This document shows, piece by piece, positions 40,355-51,194 of a stretch of DNA of 64,000 nt. Origin of the DNA: Macrosoma leucophasiata (taxonomy: Eukaryota; Arthropoda; Insecta; Lepidoptera; Hedylidae). Numbering within the stretch: the first letter of the stretch is position 1; the number at the start of each line of letters is the position of its first letter. The DNA is taken from positions 20,756,501-20,820,500 of the forward strand of contig JAWQUS010000010.1 in the NCBI GenBank assembly GCA_036365455.1, in the 5' to 3' direction. The translations under genes and the position numbers were made by a program. The notes under the pieces were generated by a model. The model had not been told where the DNA came from. It saw nothing but the letters and a program-made list of their open reading frames with translations, and searched no databases.

Positions 40355-41102
40355 CGATTTCCCAATTATGTTTATTGTTACAAGGGGGGTCTGGGGCCCA
40401 GTTTTGCTAGCGTAATTAGTTGTTATTTCACGCGATTCAATCGCTCCGATGTCTTTCTCTATCCAATGGGCGCGGGCGCAGCCAATGTAAGAGCAAGTCA
40501 GCGAAGCAATTGAAAAGCAATCCAATGAGTATTATGGCTAATTACTGTACCAGGATAAGTCTAGTATTGTTGGTCTCAAATTTTCCAAGAAAAGTATTAC
40601 TTTCATAATAAAAAAACCCTTTGAATTTCCCAGAAAAGTTGAAAAAAGTTTCAATTATGCTGTCCCAATCGTAATTTGGGAAAAAAATTACATATCGTGT
40701 CCTTTTTTCTTATTACGGAACGGACTTTTCTCATTTATTTATTTATTTATCTAGAGTTTCCCTGATCGCAAAATCAACGATGCATACCTAAACCAAATGG
40801 TACAGTACATACCCATCCATTAACACAGTATGTCGAACGGAAAAACTCTTGTGAAATATTTCGTCAAGTGAACATAATGTTTTGAAGTAAATTTTAACTG
40901 TACCTACACCTCTTATCTTCTTAAATCTATATACATTTACTAATACTATGTAAGGTCTTGAGGTTGAGTATAATAGCAAATAAGACAATAAGAAATTCAT
41001 TACTATTAACACATATTATTGGGTACCGAGAAGTACATTACATCTAGGCTTGTCCTATTTTGTTCAATGGTGATAGAATAATTATTCATTTTTATATTTT
41101 AA
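40355..41102. other. Unassigned, GC-richer 40380-40500
   Basis: GGGGGGTCTGGGGCCCAG and ATGGGCGCGGGCGCAGCC may belong to an unrecognised element. A (TTTA)n run lies at 40733-40751. Confidence 0.4.
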
Positions 41103-41371
41103 CTGGTGGTAGAGTATCAGTGACCGAGCTCGCGAGCGTAGGCACTACTGCATTACCTAATCTACTTGCCGTTAAATGGTAGTGTTCAACGCTGTCGTGC
41201 TCCGGTGGGGTGGTAATTAATGTACGGTCCGCGGATTTCCGGCACAGAGGCATAACAACTAAAGCCTCAGGCGTGGCAACGCATGTACATTTAGATCTTT
41301 TGTTTGATGTAGATGTATATAAGCTACACTATTACTTACCATCAATGTGAGCTGTAGGGTTGATATCTGCT
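41103..41371 (+). repeat. Family C, diverged
   Basis: CTGGTGGTAGAGTATCAGTG to CCATCAATGTGAGCTG, A-tail lost. Confidence 0.65.
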
Positions 41372-41970
41372 AGGTATAGTTATATCGCTATCGCTTTAGC
41401 TGTTAGTATAGGTACCTACAACTGGATAATAAACTGCAATATGTTAACTATTCGTAGGCATATTTATATCGCAAAAAATCTTCTTTTTTATCGAATGACA
41501 TTTTACAGTAATGTTATAGGTATTTAACTGACATTGGAAAGTTATTCAGTACTTTTGATTTAGATTCTGTTTATGGAGCCATAAATATATGTATAATGAA
41601 ACGGTAGAAAGTCATCTCCGAAGTTCGTCTTTGACAACATTAAAACGTTCTACAAAAAACCGACAAGAGATGGATGTAAATTATTCACATAACATTCAAC
41701 TTTATAATATACGCCTCATTTACATTGCTTACCAATTATAATCAACATAAGTGTGTCAATTATACGGACATCTATCACCAAGGTGAATCTATAAAGGATT
41801 CTATCGTCAAGCGACATTGTGCTTTTGTGTTTTAATGGCGTAAGCCGAATTTGTTATAGGAACGATAGCTGCACATGAAAAATCGATATCCTCATTTTGA
41901 AGACCTCCAGCCGTAGATATGTAGAAAAATAAAGATCTCAACACACGATGATTTTACTGGTGATTTAACC
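41372..41970. other. No recognisable feature
   Basis: Nothing supported. Confidence 0.5.
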
Positions 41971-41996
41971 TTTTTTTTATGTAATGGAAGTGGCTC
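41971..41996 (-). repeat. Family C stub (3' end only)
   Basis: T-run plus ATGTAATGGAAGTGGC, then unrelated sequence: an extremely 5'-truncated copy. This supports a reverse-transcription origin for family C with the A-tail as 3' end. Confidence 0.55.
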
Positions 41997-42857
41997 TTTC
42001 TACCCTTACTCTCATTCTAACCTCCTAACGATGTCACCCTTCCCTATCTAAACCCTCTATCTACATTTGGGAGGACAAATTATCTACTTAACATAAAAAT
42101 CTCATAAAAATGAAGCGTTTCTCTACTACTAGCATTTCTATGTCACTTTTTTACTCTTCGGTAGACGAAACTAACAATACGGACGATAACATGGTACCTA
42201 AAAGCAGGCAAATTATCAAATTAAAATAAAATATTTTGAAATCATTTTTCTTTGTTGAATGCTATTCATTTAATTATACCATTTATACCCATGATAACAA
42301 TAATAATTTATTATGTGAACGCATCAAAACGAATTATCTTAAAAGATATAGGTAGGTACGAGTACTATTGCTAAACTTTGAATACAGATTTACAATTAGG
42401 TGCTTTAAATCACTTATCGTCTTGGCGGAGGAAAAAAATGGTAAAATATAAAGAATGATACTGCCATTACAATTCAAACCTTTTGTGTATAATGAAAGAT
42501 ATCAACCTAAACATTAAATAATAATACAATACCTACACATTAATTTTAATACCTTTATACTGCCAGTAGGTACCATATAATCATATATTGCTTTGCTTGT
42601 ATGAACAAAAAAAAAAGTTGCACGCAATTATTCTAGGAAACCTTGTAAGGAACCAAATTAATCTGATATGTAATTAATAATATCTCCCAATCAATCTACG
42701 CGTCACGTTTTGTATGACATACAATCAGATACAGGTTAGTTTGTTAAACATTAATTAGGAAATCCGCGTACAAATGAAAGGTTTAAATGACCGTTTCATT
42801 TGAATCGGGACCCATGAAATCACTTCCGCGCTTACTTCTAATAGATTGGCCACTATA
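41997..42857. other. No recognisable feature
   Basis: Nothing supported. Confidence 0.5.
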
Positions 42858-43168
42858 CATGGACCACCGGCCGCGGCGTTTATTACCGATTCAAAACAGT
42901 TTGTCATTTTTTGCGGGAGGAAATACGTGTTACGTACATACAAACAATACAAAAATCGTCTATTACTGCGAAACTTACACCTTGACTTTAACAAAATACA
43001 TAAACAATTTCACGCACACATTTAAACATCTAGGCGACGGGCACAGGCACATTTGTGCTTGTACTTTGACAGAAGGGAAAGCCTGCATATGGCTGTGTAG
43101 CCATAGCGATCATAGCCGGAGGGGAGTCTCTCCGGCCCGCCGCGGCCGGTGGCCCGTGTTGCTCTATG
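42858..43168. mobile_element. Family G element, both ends present
   Basis: The left end CATGGACCACCGGCCGCGGC and right end GCCGGTGGCCCGTGTTGCTC TATG are inverted. The left TIR is shortened. CACTAT lies on both sides but not in register, so a target duplication is uncertain. The right TIR contains a small inserted repeat (CCATAGCGATCATAGCCGG). Confidence 0.6.
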
Positions 43169-43224
43169 ATCACTATGTACCACGAATTAATATTGAAATT
43201 ATTTTATAAATTGCTTTTTAGCCT

Positions 43225-43375
43225 TCCTACTAGGAACTTTTTTCGTCGTGTCCGTACGTCTGTCCACCTAGGTCAGAGATTATTAAATTTGTACTAGACA
43301 GGTGTAATTTGGCACAAAAATGCATATCAGTCACGCTTAGAAAGTGATACTCGTACACATAAAATAGAGATGCTT
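43225..43375 (+). repeat. Degenerate family I fragment
   Basis: GTGTCCGTACGTCTGTCC and AATTTGGCACAAAAATGCAT recall family I. Confidence 0.35.
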
Positions 43376-43590
43376 TTTTTTCTCGTAATTCATGGTATAA
43401 GCAGTCGTAGGATTTATGTGTGATTGCATGTTTATGTCCCAGTCAACTTACTTGATAAGTCAACAGCTTAGCCTCTTTACTAAGCGATGCCGTTCAACTA
43501 GTGGCCTGAATCGTAGTCAGCCATAGTATCTAATACAATACTACAATTAAAGCAGTGGATAAGTGATGCTGCTATGGTTAATGCAGTACT

Positions 43591-43812
43591 GACGACCCGG
43601 CTAGTCCAGCGGTGTGTAACTACCACTTGATTCAAAGGGTCGCGGGTTCGATTCTCGCACCGGGATAAATTTTTTGATGGCCTACAAATATTTGTTTCGG
43701 GTCTGGATGTGTGTATATATTGTGTGTGAACAACAGCATCCACGAATCCACGACACAGGTTTATACTTAGTGTGGGGCAGAGACTGTGAGTGTAAGCGTA
43801 TCTTTTTTAAGT
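43591..43812 (+). repeat. Family A SINE, full length
   Basis: Head GACGACCCGGCTAGTCCAGC with box B GGTTCGATTCTC; body to GACTGTGAGTGTAAGCGTAT and a T/A-rich end. Confidence 0.8.
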
Positions 43813-44299
43813 GCACATCTTTAGCCCCCATGGTTAATAATCTAGGCTCCGGATGTTCGCAATACATGTTCACTTTATTAAAGTTTCCATTTGAGAGATA
43901 CCCTACTGTAATAAACTTACATTTCAATCAATATGAAATAACAATTTATTTAACACTTAAAACTTTTTGCCTTCATTATTTACCTACAACAAAACATGTG
44001 AGACAAAAAAACTAGAGCGTTTTTTATCATTAGAAAAAAATGTATCGACGATTGAATTTGTTATTAAACAAACACGCCAGTCAATGGCCGGACTTTATTG
44101 TTTTTATTACGGTATTTCCTACAATTTGCGAAACACACTATAATTATAGACATCATTGGAACACTTATTGAAGATAGCTATTCGCAAATCGTCTTCGAGA
44201 GCCGGTATTTCATTCATGTTTTATTTACATTCATTGTTAGCATGAAATAGCGCTCATTGATACCTATGTAGTATAGTTCCTTTTAATAAAGAGGTCTTC
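43813..44299. other. No recognisable feature
   Basis: Nothing supported. Confidence 0.5.
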
Positions 44300-44425
44300 A
44301 TCCTTTCGGAAAGGAGATAGGCAGAAGTATCTAGTAACTTATCTATATTTTTATGGATGCACTCACGATTCGTCATTTGCCGTCTGGTCTCTCGTGGTGA
44401 GCCTATTGCCATCACCGAAGATCTC
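44300..44425 (-). repeat. Degenerate family B SINE
   Basis: GGAGATAGGCAGAAGTATC, TCACGATTCGTC and GTGGTGAGCCTATTGCCATC align to the 3' half of family B with many changes. Confidence 0.4.
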
Positions 44426-44636
44426 ACTACCTCCCTCGGATTTATTACTAAAATCCGAGGTTGAGGCACACTGCGGACACTCCGCCAAAATTCCATACAA
44501 ACGCTTAATTTGGTCTCTATCACACAGACATCAATCAGTGACGTGTAAATGTGCACCTGTGTGCGTAGCACGTAGAAAATACCAACCGTCGCCCATAAGA
44601 GGGGAGGAGGAAGTGTCCATTCTATACTTAGTAGGT
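44426..44636. other. No recognisable feature
   Basis: Short unassigned interval before the Penelope-like insertion. The left target duplication follows at 44637-44649. Confidence 0.5.
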
Positions 44637-44649
44637 ATTATTACATATT

Positions 44650-45372
44650 GATATGTTCTTAGGTTTTCGCGAGCTACACTCATTGAAATAAAACTATTTT
44701 TACGGATTTATCTCGCGTATATTAAACTAAAATGATTTTTAAAATCAACCCGACGTTTCGGTCGCTTTTCAGCTTCCGTGGTCCCGGGCAGACTGAGGTG
44801 ACATTTGTCTGACAAATTAGATTGTGATTGTGGACTCTCATATATTGGTCAAACGAAGAGAGCTGTATCCACCCGCGTTAAAGAGCACATTGCTGATGTC
44901 AAAAACCGAAGAACAGGGAGGTCTGCAGTCTGTGAACACATAGCGGATAAGCCAAACCATTACATCCGGTTTGATAAAATTCAAATACTCGCTAGAGAAC
45001 ACAAACCCATTCCACGAATGGTACGCGAGGCTATTGAAATTAAAAAACACCCAAATTTCAATAGAGAAGATGGATGGCGATTATCAACATCATGGGATCC
45101 CATACTTAGCAAGATTAAATCCCAGCCGCAGCAGTCTGCAAGACCTCAAGATACCATAAGTAATTATTGTGTTAATCCTGAACGCTACGCAAGGCGTTTA
45201 CGAAATCGATGGAGGTAGCTACATATAATTTTTCAAACTTCTGTCAGACAAATGTCACCTCAGTCTGCCCGGGACCACGGAAGCTGAAAAGCGACCGAAA
45301 CGTCGGGTTGATTTTAAAAATCATTTTAGTTTAATATACGCGAGATAAATCCGTAAAAATAGTTTTATTTCA
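44650..45372 (+). mobile_element. Penelope-like retroelement, 5'-truncated, with inverted terminal repeats
   Basis: The insertion is flanked by a 13-bp direct repeat ATTATTACATATT (44637-44649, 45373-45385). Inside, 44682-44814 and 45242-45374 are identical 133-bp inverted repeats (start ATTGAAATAAAACTATTTTT). The left one is preceded by a 32-bp extension. Between them lies a frame encoding the GIY-YIG endonuclease end of a Penelope protein. Inverted Penelope terminal repeats, a short one-sided extension, severe 5' truncation and 10-17-bp target duplications are all known traits of this class. The reverse transcriptase part is absent. Identical arms and an intact duplication suggest a recent insertion. 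Confidence 0.85.
44805..45218 (+). pseudogene. Penelope GIY-YIG endonuclease domain, C-terminal fragment
   Basis: The open frame (first codon TTG, so no true start) reads CDCGLSYIGQTKRAVSTRVK, then EH, later REAIEIKKHPNFNREDGWRL. The CxC before GLSYIG, the conserved arginine (STRVKEH), the catalytic glutamate (REAIEI) and asparagine (NFNRED) are the signature of the endonuclease domain fused to reverse transcriptase in Penelope-like elements. It would nick target DNA to prime reverse transcription. The frame is stop-free for 137 codons to its natural-looking end RRLRNRWR. It begins directly at the end of the left inverted repeat, so everything N-terminal is lost. It cannot act alone as a retroelement. 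Confidence 0.85.
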
Positions 45373-45439
45373 ATTATTACATATTCTCTGGTTGAGTCTA
45401 GAAAATTAAAAAAAAAATAAGTACCCAATAGCACTCACT

Positions 45440-45512
45440 CCCGGATCCGTGGATTGACCGAGGACGCTAGCATAGCAGGAGTGGCTTGCTACCAATAAGA
45501 CTGACTACTCAT
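45440..45512 (-). repeat. Family B head, degenerate
   Basis: ACTCCCGGATCCGTGGATTG ACC and GTGGCTTGCTACCAATAAG parallel the reverse of the family B head. Confidence 0.35.
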
Positions 45513-46267
45513 TTGAGATTCAAACGTTAGGTTACTTATAACTCGGTGAAGTCTCATCACTGCTATGACTAACATAAAGGTTGGAAAAAAAATTAAAAAG
45601 AAAAGTGCTGACTCACTGACTACCGTATCAATGCCCTAAACTATTGTTTATTCTATGTCATTTCCCAGCATAAACTCATCAAGAACGTCGTGTTTCACTG
45701 TGGTTATTCTTACAATAAAGACGAGAAATAAGAAACACTTTTTCAAAATTTATGCACTAAGATAGTAAAATAGAAGGTAAGAGTTTGTGTGGGAGAAAAT
45801 TAACGATTTGGATTATGCTCAATAATGATTATAATAAACATGTGTTTCAGATTTTTTATGATTGAAAAGTAAGGATAAAATTTACTTTATCGCGAATTTC
45901 ACGCGGACGCAGTAGATGGCAAAAGCCAATTCAAATATAAAATCCAGTAGCGTAGCATTCAAATGCTAACTGGGCTGATTTTCGAAGCTCTCAACTCGAA
46001 CCATATTTCATTACACGATCTAAAAGGAAACTTGCTGGCAAATATAACATAATATTATTATAATTGGTTTGTAACAGACACATTCTGCACAAGTCAATCA
46101 CAGAGGTCCGGGTCAACGACTCCTTGTGTAATATAAATGTAACGAAATGGATAAATACAGGGATTAAATTTGAACTTTGAAAATATTATATGGAACTCAT
46201 ACAATGCTAATGGAATTTGCAAAGAATTGTTAGGTACGTTGTTTTGTTATATAAGTTTGACTTGTTT
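45513..46267. other. No recognisable feature
   Basis: Nothing supported. Confidence 0.5.
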
Positions 46268-46476
46268 TTAGGGTTCCGTAGTAAACAAGGAACCCTTATA
46301 GTTCCGCCATGTGCGTCTGTCTGTCTGTCCGCGGTTTAGCGCGAAAACTGTTGGTTCTAGATTCTTGATTTGGCACAAGTATACACCTTAATTACGCCGA
46401 CAAAGTGGTAGAATAAAAACATGAAAAAAAAAATTGGAGTACCTCCCCTACATGTAACACGCGGATATTTTTTTAT
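46268..46476 (+). repeat. Family I repeat, partial
   Basis: AGGGTTCCGTAGTAAACAAG to ATTACGCCGACAAAGTGGTA; ends after ACGCGGATATTTTTTT. Confidence 0.65.
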
Positions 46477-46630
46477 AACATACAGAGAGTATAACATACA
46501 CATGTGCACATAATATATACCCAAGATGTACCAGATTTGTTATTTAAAAACATCTTTGAGATTCTTACAATAAGGCCTGCCAATACATCACACAGTAGTA
46601 TATGCCTATGTTTACTGTAACGAAAAAAAA
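46477..46630. other. No recognisable feature
   Basis: Nothing supported. Confidence 0.5.
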
Positions 46631-46920
46631 ACCTAACTTCACGCCTGTAATCCCTGAAGAGGTAGGCAGAGGGAAATGCATGCATTCAAGCATACATGCA
46701 AACACCCACGATTCGCCGGTTACGTTTTGGCCCATGTAACAGGTGGCGAGCCTGTTGACAAACTTCGAGGTGCTGGGAATTTCCAGGAAATGGAAAAAAT
46801 CCCAATAGAACCAGAGATAAAAGACTTTACACCACTATCTCTGATAACCCCTACCCGGGCATCGAACCCAGGACCTCAGCGTAGTAGTAGTGGCCTGCTA
46901 CCACTAGGCTACAGAAGCAG
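46631..46920 (-). repeat. Family B SINE with internal deletion
   Basis: Full head (box B GGTTCGATGCC by complement) and tail. Lacks the TCTCCGGGCACATTACC segment after CCTGTTGACA. Confidence 0.75.
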
Positions 46921-47021
46921 CTATTTGTTGCCTTTGTTTAAAATTCTCAATTTTTATACGTCCGAGTTTGTGTTACTGATTTACACGAGTATACCAAAGA
47001 ATCATGGCAAGTTCCAGTATA

Positions 47022-47254
47022 GGTCGCGCCACGTAAAAAGAACGCTGGAAGAAAGTAGAAGGGATGTGTTCGCGCATCGGTACACTCGCGCACGAAAGTA
47101 CTAGCCCTATTGGTTTATTTTTGATCTAGCTTTCGCTTGCGGTTTCGTGTATTGGTAGGCAGATTGAAAACGCCGCACCTCATACTACCAAATAGATCGA
47201 TAAATCGTCTACTGCGCAGCTTGACCGCCAGCGTTCTTTTTACCTGGCGCGACC
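47022..47254 (-). mobile_element. Family D 233-bp MITE, copy 3
   Basis: Same length and core as copy 1, in inverse orientation, with TA at 47020-47021 and 47255-47256. Confidence 0.8.
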
Positions 47255-47403
47255 TATTATACATTATATATTACCGCATTGGTTTGTATGAAAAAAATGA
47301 AAAAAAGGTACAAGATAAAGCAGAAAATATTATCACATAAGAAATTTTATCTAGGTATTCTAAAGAACATCACCTGCTACCTACCTACAGTGCTCATCAA
47401 GAA

Positions 47404-47545
47404 ATATTGCACATCGAGCCTACGAAAGACACAATCGGCTAGTTTCGACTTCGTAGAGCGTTATCTCTGCTGCACACTTCCTACGTTAGCATTGATAGTC
47501 CGTTATTGGTCAGATCTTAATCGAAATGGTGGACAAACGTCTTCA
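47404..47545. repeat. Family J fragment, left half
   Basis: ATATTGCACATCGAGCCTAC, CTTCGTAGAGCGTTATCTCT and GGTGGACAAACGTCT follow family J order. The foldback centre is deleted. Confidence 0.6.
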
Positions 47546-47549
47546 CAAT

Positions 47550-47645
47550 CAGAAAGCGATTCAGGAGTGCTATAGGCTATATTTTATAATGATAGTAGTA
47601 ATGTAGGTAACATTGCACTCGTACGTAGCCGGAACGGGCCGCTAG
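47550..47645 (+). repeat. Helitron 3' end
   Basis: ATGTAGGTAACATTGCACTC and GGAACGGGCCGCTAG before T match the end of 11590-11811. The 5' end merges into the family J fragment. Confidence 0.5.
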
Positions 47646-47770
47646 TTGAAAATATTTTCGAATCACTGAAATAAACATGGTCTTCCCAAACAACAGTAAA
47701 CAATAATAAGCACTCCATTATAATAATAATAACTAGCACTAGCACTCCTTACTAAACTTCTTTTTTTTTT

Positions 47771-48080
47771 TACGTAACTTCACGCCTGTAATCCCCGGAG
47801 GGGTAGGCAGAGGTAAATGCATGCATTCAAGCATACATGCAAACACCCACGATTCGCCGGTTACGTTTTGGCCCATGTAACAGGTGGCGAGCCTGTTGAC
47901 ATCTCCGGGCACATTACCAAACTTTGAGGTATTGGGAAATTTCCAGAAAATGGAAAAATCCCAATAGAACCAGAGATAAAGGCTTTTTCACCATTATCTC
48001 TGATAACCCTCTACCCGGGAATCGAACCCAGGACCCCAGCGTAGTAGTAGTGGCCTGCTACCACTAGGCTACCGAGGCAT
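47771..48080 (-). repeat. Family B SINE, full length
   Basis: TACGTAACTTCACGCCTGTA to TACCACTAGGCTACCGAGGC, with box B and most of box A preserved. Poly(T) tracts flank both sides. Confidence 0.85.
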
Positions 48081-48129
48081 TTTTTTTTTTAGTTTAAGAT
48101 TATTACCGTTTTATCTTTTTTTTTAATCT

Positions 48130-48262
48130 GTTCAATTCTTGCCGTGATCATTTCAACTCAATCGGTCCAGTACTTTCGGAGAAAATCCGCTGTGACCTGT
48201 GACAGACGGACAGACAGGCGATCTTATAAGTTTTCTATTTCTTTTTGACGTACGGAATACCA
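48130..48262 (+). repeat. Dispersed repeat fragment with (GACA) run
   Basis: CTGTGACAGACGGACAGACA and TTTTGACGTACGGAATACC recall the 3' half of family I-related repeats. Confidence 0.4.
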
Positions 48263-48826
48263 GCTAAATTACAGATCTCCCCGATTAGTCATTTCACATT
48301 TCACACTAAAGAAACCCATAACTTTGTACAACTCACGCTTGAGCATAGTCAAACATCCTCGAGAATATACAAACAATGCCTTGACTCTTGACTGGTCATG
48401 TCACAGAATTTTCAGATGCATGACTAATTAAGGAATGCCCACGTTTTGTAACCAACTATTGTGCGCAATTGTTGGAAAACAAAGTGTAACTGAGCAGTGA
48501 GTAAGTGAGTATTACACACTGCTGTAGGGTTGTCAAAATCAGTAATGACTTGAAACAATGACTTGCTCTCCCGGAGGAAATACGAAGACTCACCACAAAA
48601 ATCGCCTTTAAAAAAGGGGTCAAAGCTCATTATGCGTCACATGCTTCTCATAGTCATCATTAGATTCGTATGTGTATATATAATATCTATATATGTTTAA
48701 TAATATATATTATTGTATAAATATGGTATATAATATTTATCTTAAAGTATAATATTGTAGGTATGTGAGTAAAACATTAGATTGTATGTATGTGATATTC
48801 TATTATTAGATTAGATTTATCTATTA
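48263..48826. other. No recognisable feature
   Basis: A+T-rich; nothing supported. Confidence 0.5.
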
Positions 48827-48828
48827 TA

Positions 48829-50129
48829 GGTTGGGGAAAACGTCTTTTCGCATTATAGTATGTATGAACTTGTAATAAAATCTCTTTGGCTGTAGTATTT
48901 GTATCTGGCTGGTTTTGGTATCATTGAAAAAATTTTGTTAAAATGTTTTTTGTTAAAATTTTAAAGAACATAATTCCAAATTCAAATTAGGCAAATGTGT
49001 GATTTTCATTTGTTTTTCGTACTGTCAAGATGAGTGAATCTAATGAAGAAATTAGATACATTTTAAAATTTTACTACAAAAAAGGTAAAAATGCAACGCA
49101 AGCCGCGAAAAAAATTTTCGATGTTTATAGACCTAGTGCAGTGTCTGTGAGAGTAGCACAAATTTGGTTTAAGTGTTTTCAATCCGGATATTTTGATGTC
49201 AAAGATGCACCTCGCTCTGGTCGCCCTATAACGGATAAAATGGATGCCAATTTAAAAAAGTGGAGCAAGATCGACATATCAGTAGTTACGACGCACGTAG
49301 CTGAAGAACTGAGAATTGATCACAAAACAGTTTTGGCGCATTTGAAAAAAGCTGGGTACAAAAAAAAGCTCGATATTTGGGTACCTCACGAGCTCACTGA
49401 AAGAAACCTAATGAACCGTGTACTCATTTGTGATTCTTTATTACGACGTAATGAAACCGAATCATTTTTGAAGAAGCTGATAACTGGTGATGAAAAATGG
49501 ATCACGTACTACAAGAACGTGCGAAAAAGGTCGTGGTCAAAGGCCGGTCAGGCTTCACAGACTGTGGCGAAACCCGGGTTAACTCGCAATAAGGTGATGT
49601 TGTGTGTGTGGTGGATTGGAAGGGCATTATTCATTATGAGCTATTACCACCAGGCAGGACTATCGATTCTGAACTCTACTGCGAACAACTGATGAGATTG
49701 AAGCAAGAAGTTGAGAGAAAGCGGCCGGAATTGATCAACAGAAGGGGTGTGGTGTTTCATCATGATAACGCTAGACCTCACACATCTATAGCCACTCAGC
49801 AAAAATTAAGAGAGTTTGGCTGGGAGGTGTTAATGCATCCGCCGTATAGTCCTGACCTTGCACCTTCAGATTTCCACCTGTTTCGGTCTCTTCAGAATTC
49901 TTTATGCAATGTTAGGTTAACATCACGAGAGGACTGCCAAATCCACTTGTCGCGGTATTGTAATGAGAAGTCCCAAAATTTTTATAGCAATGGGATCATG
50001 TCCCTACCTACAAGATGGCAAAAGGCTATCGAACAAAATGTACATACATACTTTAGTTAAATTTAAATAAACTGTATTAAAAAATGTTTTGAATTATCTT
50101 AAAAATGCGAAGAAACTTTTCCCCCAACC
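48829..50129 (+). mobile_element. Mariner transposon, copy 2 (1301 bp)
   Basis: Inverted repeats GGTTGGGGAAAACGTCTTTT and (complement of the far end) GGTTGGGGGAAAAGTTTCTT are flanked by TA at 48827-48828 and 50130-50131. It is a closely similar sibling of 33864-35144 with a transposase frame broken by two single-base losses. Confidence 0.9.
49030..50060 (+). pseudogene. Mariner transposase, two 1-bp deletions
   Basis: ATG at 49030 opens 195 or so intact codons including WVPHELTERN and TGDEKWITY (first Asp). Loss of one G near 49613 shifts the frame. The second frame carries HHDNARPHTS and YSPDLAPSDFHLF (second and third Asp, 34 residues apart). A further G is lost near 50040, replacing the terminal NGTYIL by NVHTYFS. 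The lesions differ from those of the other copy, so each died independently. The family resembles mellifera/irritans-type mariners by memory only. Confidence 0.9.
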
Positions 50130-50164
50130 TAATATAATATCTTTATTCTATCTTATTATTTCTT

Positions 50165-50367
50165 GACGACCCGGTTAGTCCAGCGGTGTGAGATGACCGT
50201 TTGATTCGAAGGGTCGCGGGTTCGATCCCCGCACCGGGACAAATATTTGTATGGCCTACAGATATTTGTTTCGGGTTTGGGTGTTTGTGTATGTGTAGTA
50301 TGTGTACAACGGCACCCACGACACAGGTTTATACCTACTGTGGGGCTGTGAGTGTAAGCGTATTTCA
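50165..50367 (+). repeat. Family A SINE, best-preserved copy
   Basis: Box A GGTTAGTCCAGCGG at 50173-50186 and box B GGGTTCGATCC at 50218-50228, inside CCCGGT...ACCGGG acceptor-like arms with a perfect T-arm (GCGGG/CCCGC). Body to TGTGGGGCTGTGAGTGTAAG. It could be transcribed by Pol III. Confidence 0.85.
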
Positions 50368-50425
50368 TTTTATTTATAATTTGTTTATTTTATTCGTTAC
50401 ACAGCCTACTATTTACTCTATACTA

Positions 50426-50527
50426 CCAATGGTTGACTGGTAGAGAATGCTTTAAGCATTAAGTCCGCCATTTGTTACATCATTTGTCAATTATTTTGTA
50501 ACAATAAAGAATAAATAAATAAATAAA
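50426..50527 (+). repeat. LINE 3' tail with (AAATA)n
   Basis: CCAATGGTTGACTGGTAGAG, TAAGTCCGCCATTTGTTACA, then AATAAAGAATAAATAAATAA. Confidence 0.65.
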
Positions 50528-50542
50528 ATCAGATTTCTTTTC

Positions 50543-50858
50543 CACTAGTTGTAGAGCTGCTTAGCTTCAGTAACGGAGCTTACAAACGTTAACACCATCG
50601 TATTACCTTCTACTTGCCTCTAGACGGTAGTTTTCAGCACTTTGGTGTTTTAGTCAGGTCAGGTCAGCCGCTCTACCAACTGAGCTAAAGTAGTCTACAC
50701 CTGACATCGTGTCTAAAAATTTGGATGTTGTAGTTTTGATGATGTACGGCCCTGTAATTTCCAGCACAGAGGTCTGTTAACTTAGGCCTAAGGAGTAGCA
50801 ACGCATCTACATTCTAAAACCTTTGTTTTATAAGTATTATGTCTATATTCTAGAAGAA
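50543..50858 (+). repeat. Family C copy split by a tRNA-like segment
   Basis: The 5' half (to about 50663) and 3' half (from about 50739, GATGTACGGCCCTGTAATTT) are separated by 74 bp that belong to the inverted repeat described at 50664-50737. Confidence 0.65.
50664..50737 (-). repeat. Left arm of 74-bp inverted repeat (tRNA-like head)
   Basis: TCAGCCGCTCTACCAACTGA GCTAAAG is the reverse of a tRNA-like D-arm region. The whole 74 bp is complementary to 51195-51268 with about one indel and a few changes. Confidence 0.75.
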
Positions 50859-50928
50859 GGAGAAACGGGAGAAGAAGGACAAAACTCCAATATTTGTATG
50901 ATGTATTGTGTAATTGTGTACGCTTGTC

Positions 50929-51192
50929 TTTTTTATGTAATGGAAGTAACTAACAAGCATGCAGTTCACATTGATGTTAAGTGATGACTGCAGCCACAGA
51001 CACCCACACAAAGACCAAGCTCAAAATGCAGATGCGTTATCACTCCTGAGGCCTAAGGTGTTATGCCTCTGTGCCGGAAATTACAGAGCCGTACATCACC
51101 ACCTGACCGGAACACGAGAGTGCTGAACACTACCATTTAGCGGCAAGTATATTAGGTAATGCGAGCTCCATCACTGGAGCTCTACCACCACT
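50929..51192 (-). repeat. Family C, near full length
   Basis: T-run ATGTAATGGAAGTAACTAAC to GGAGCTCTACCACCACTAA, with a small deletion around the GTGGTGCCTACGCC block. Confidence 0.75.
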
Positions 51193-51194
51193 AA

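Noticed and set aside
46676..47104. 142-codon plus-strand frame
   Set aside because: It reads through the complement of a family B SINE and into the family D MITE; repeated frames of this kind occur in other copies.
50165..50240. Functional tRNA gene at the head of the family A SINE
   Set aside because: Box A/B and T-arm are good, but no proper anticodon arm, and the same head is attached to the same body in seven other copies, which defines a SINE.
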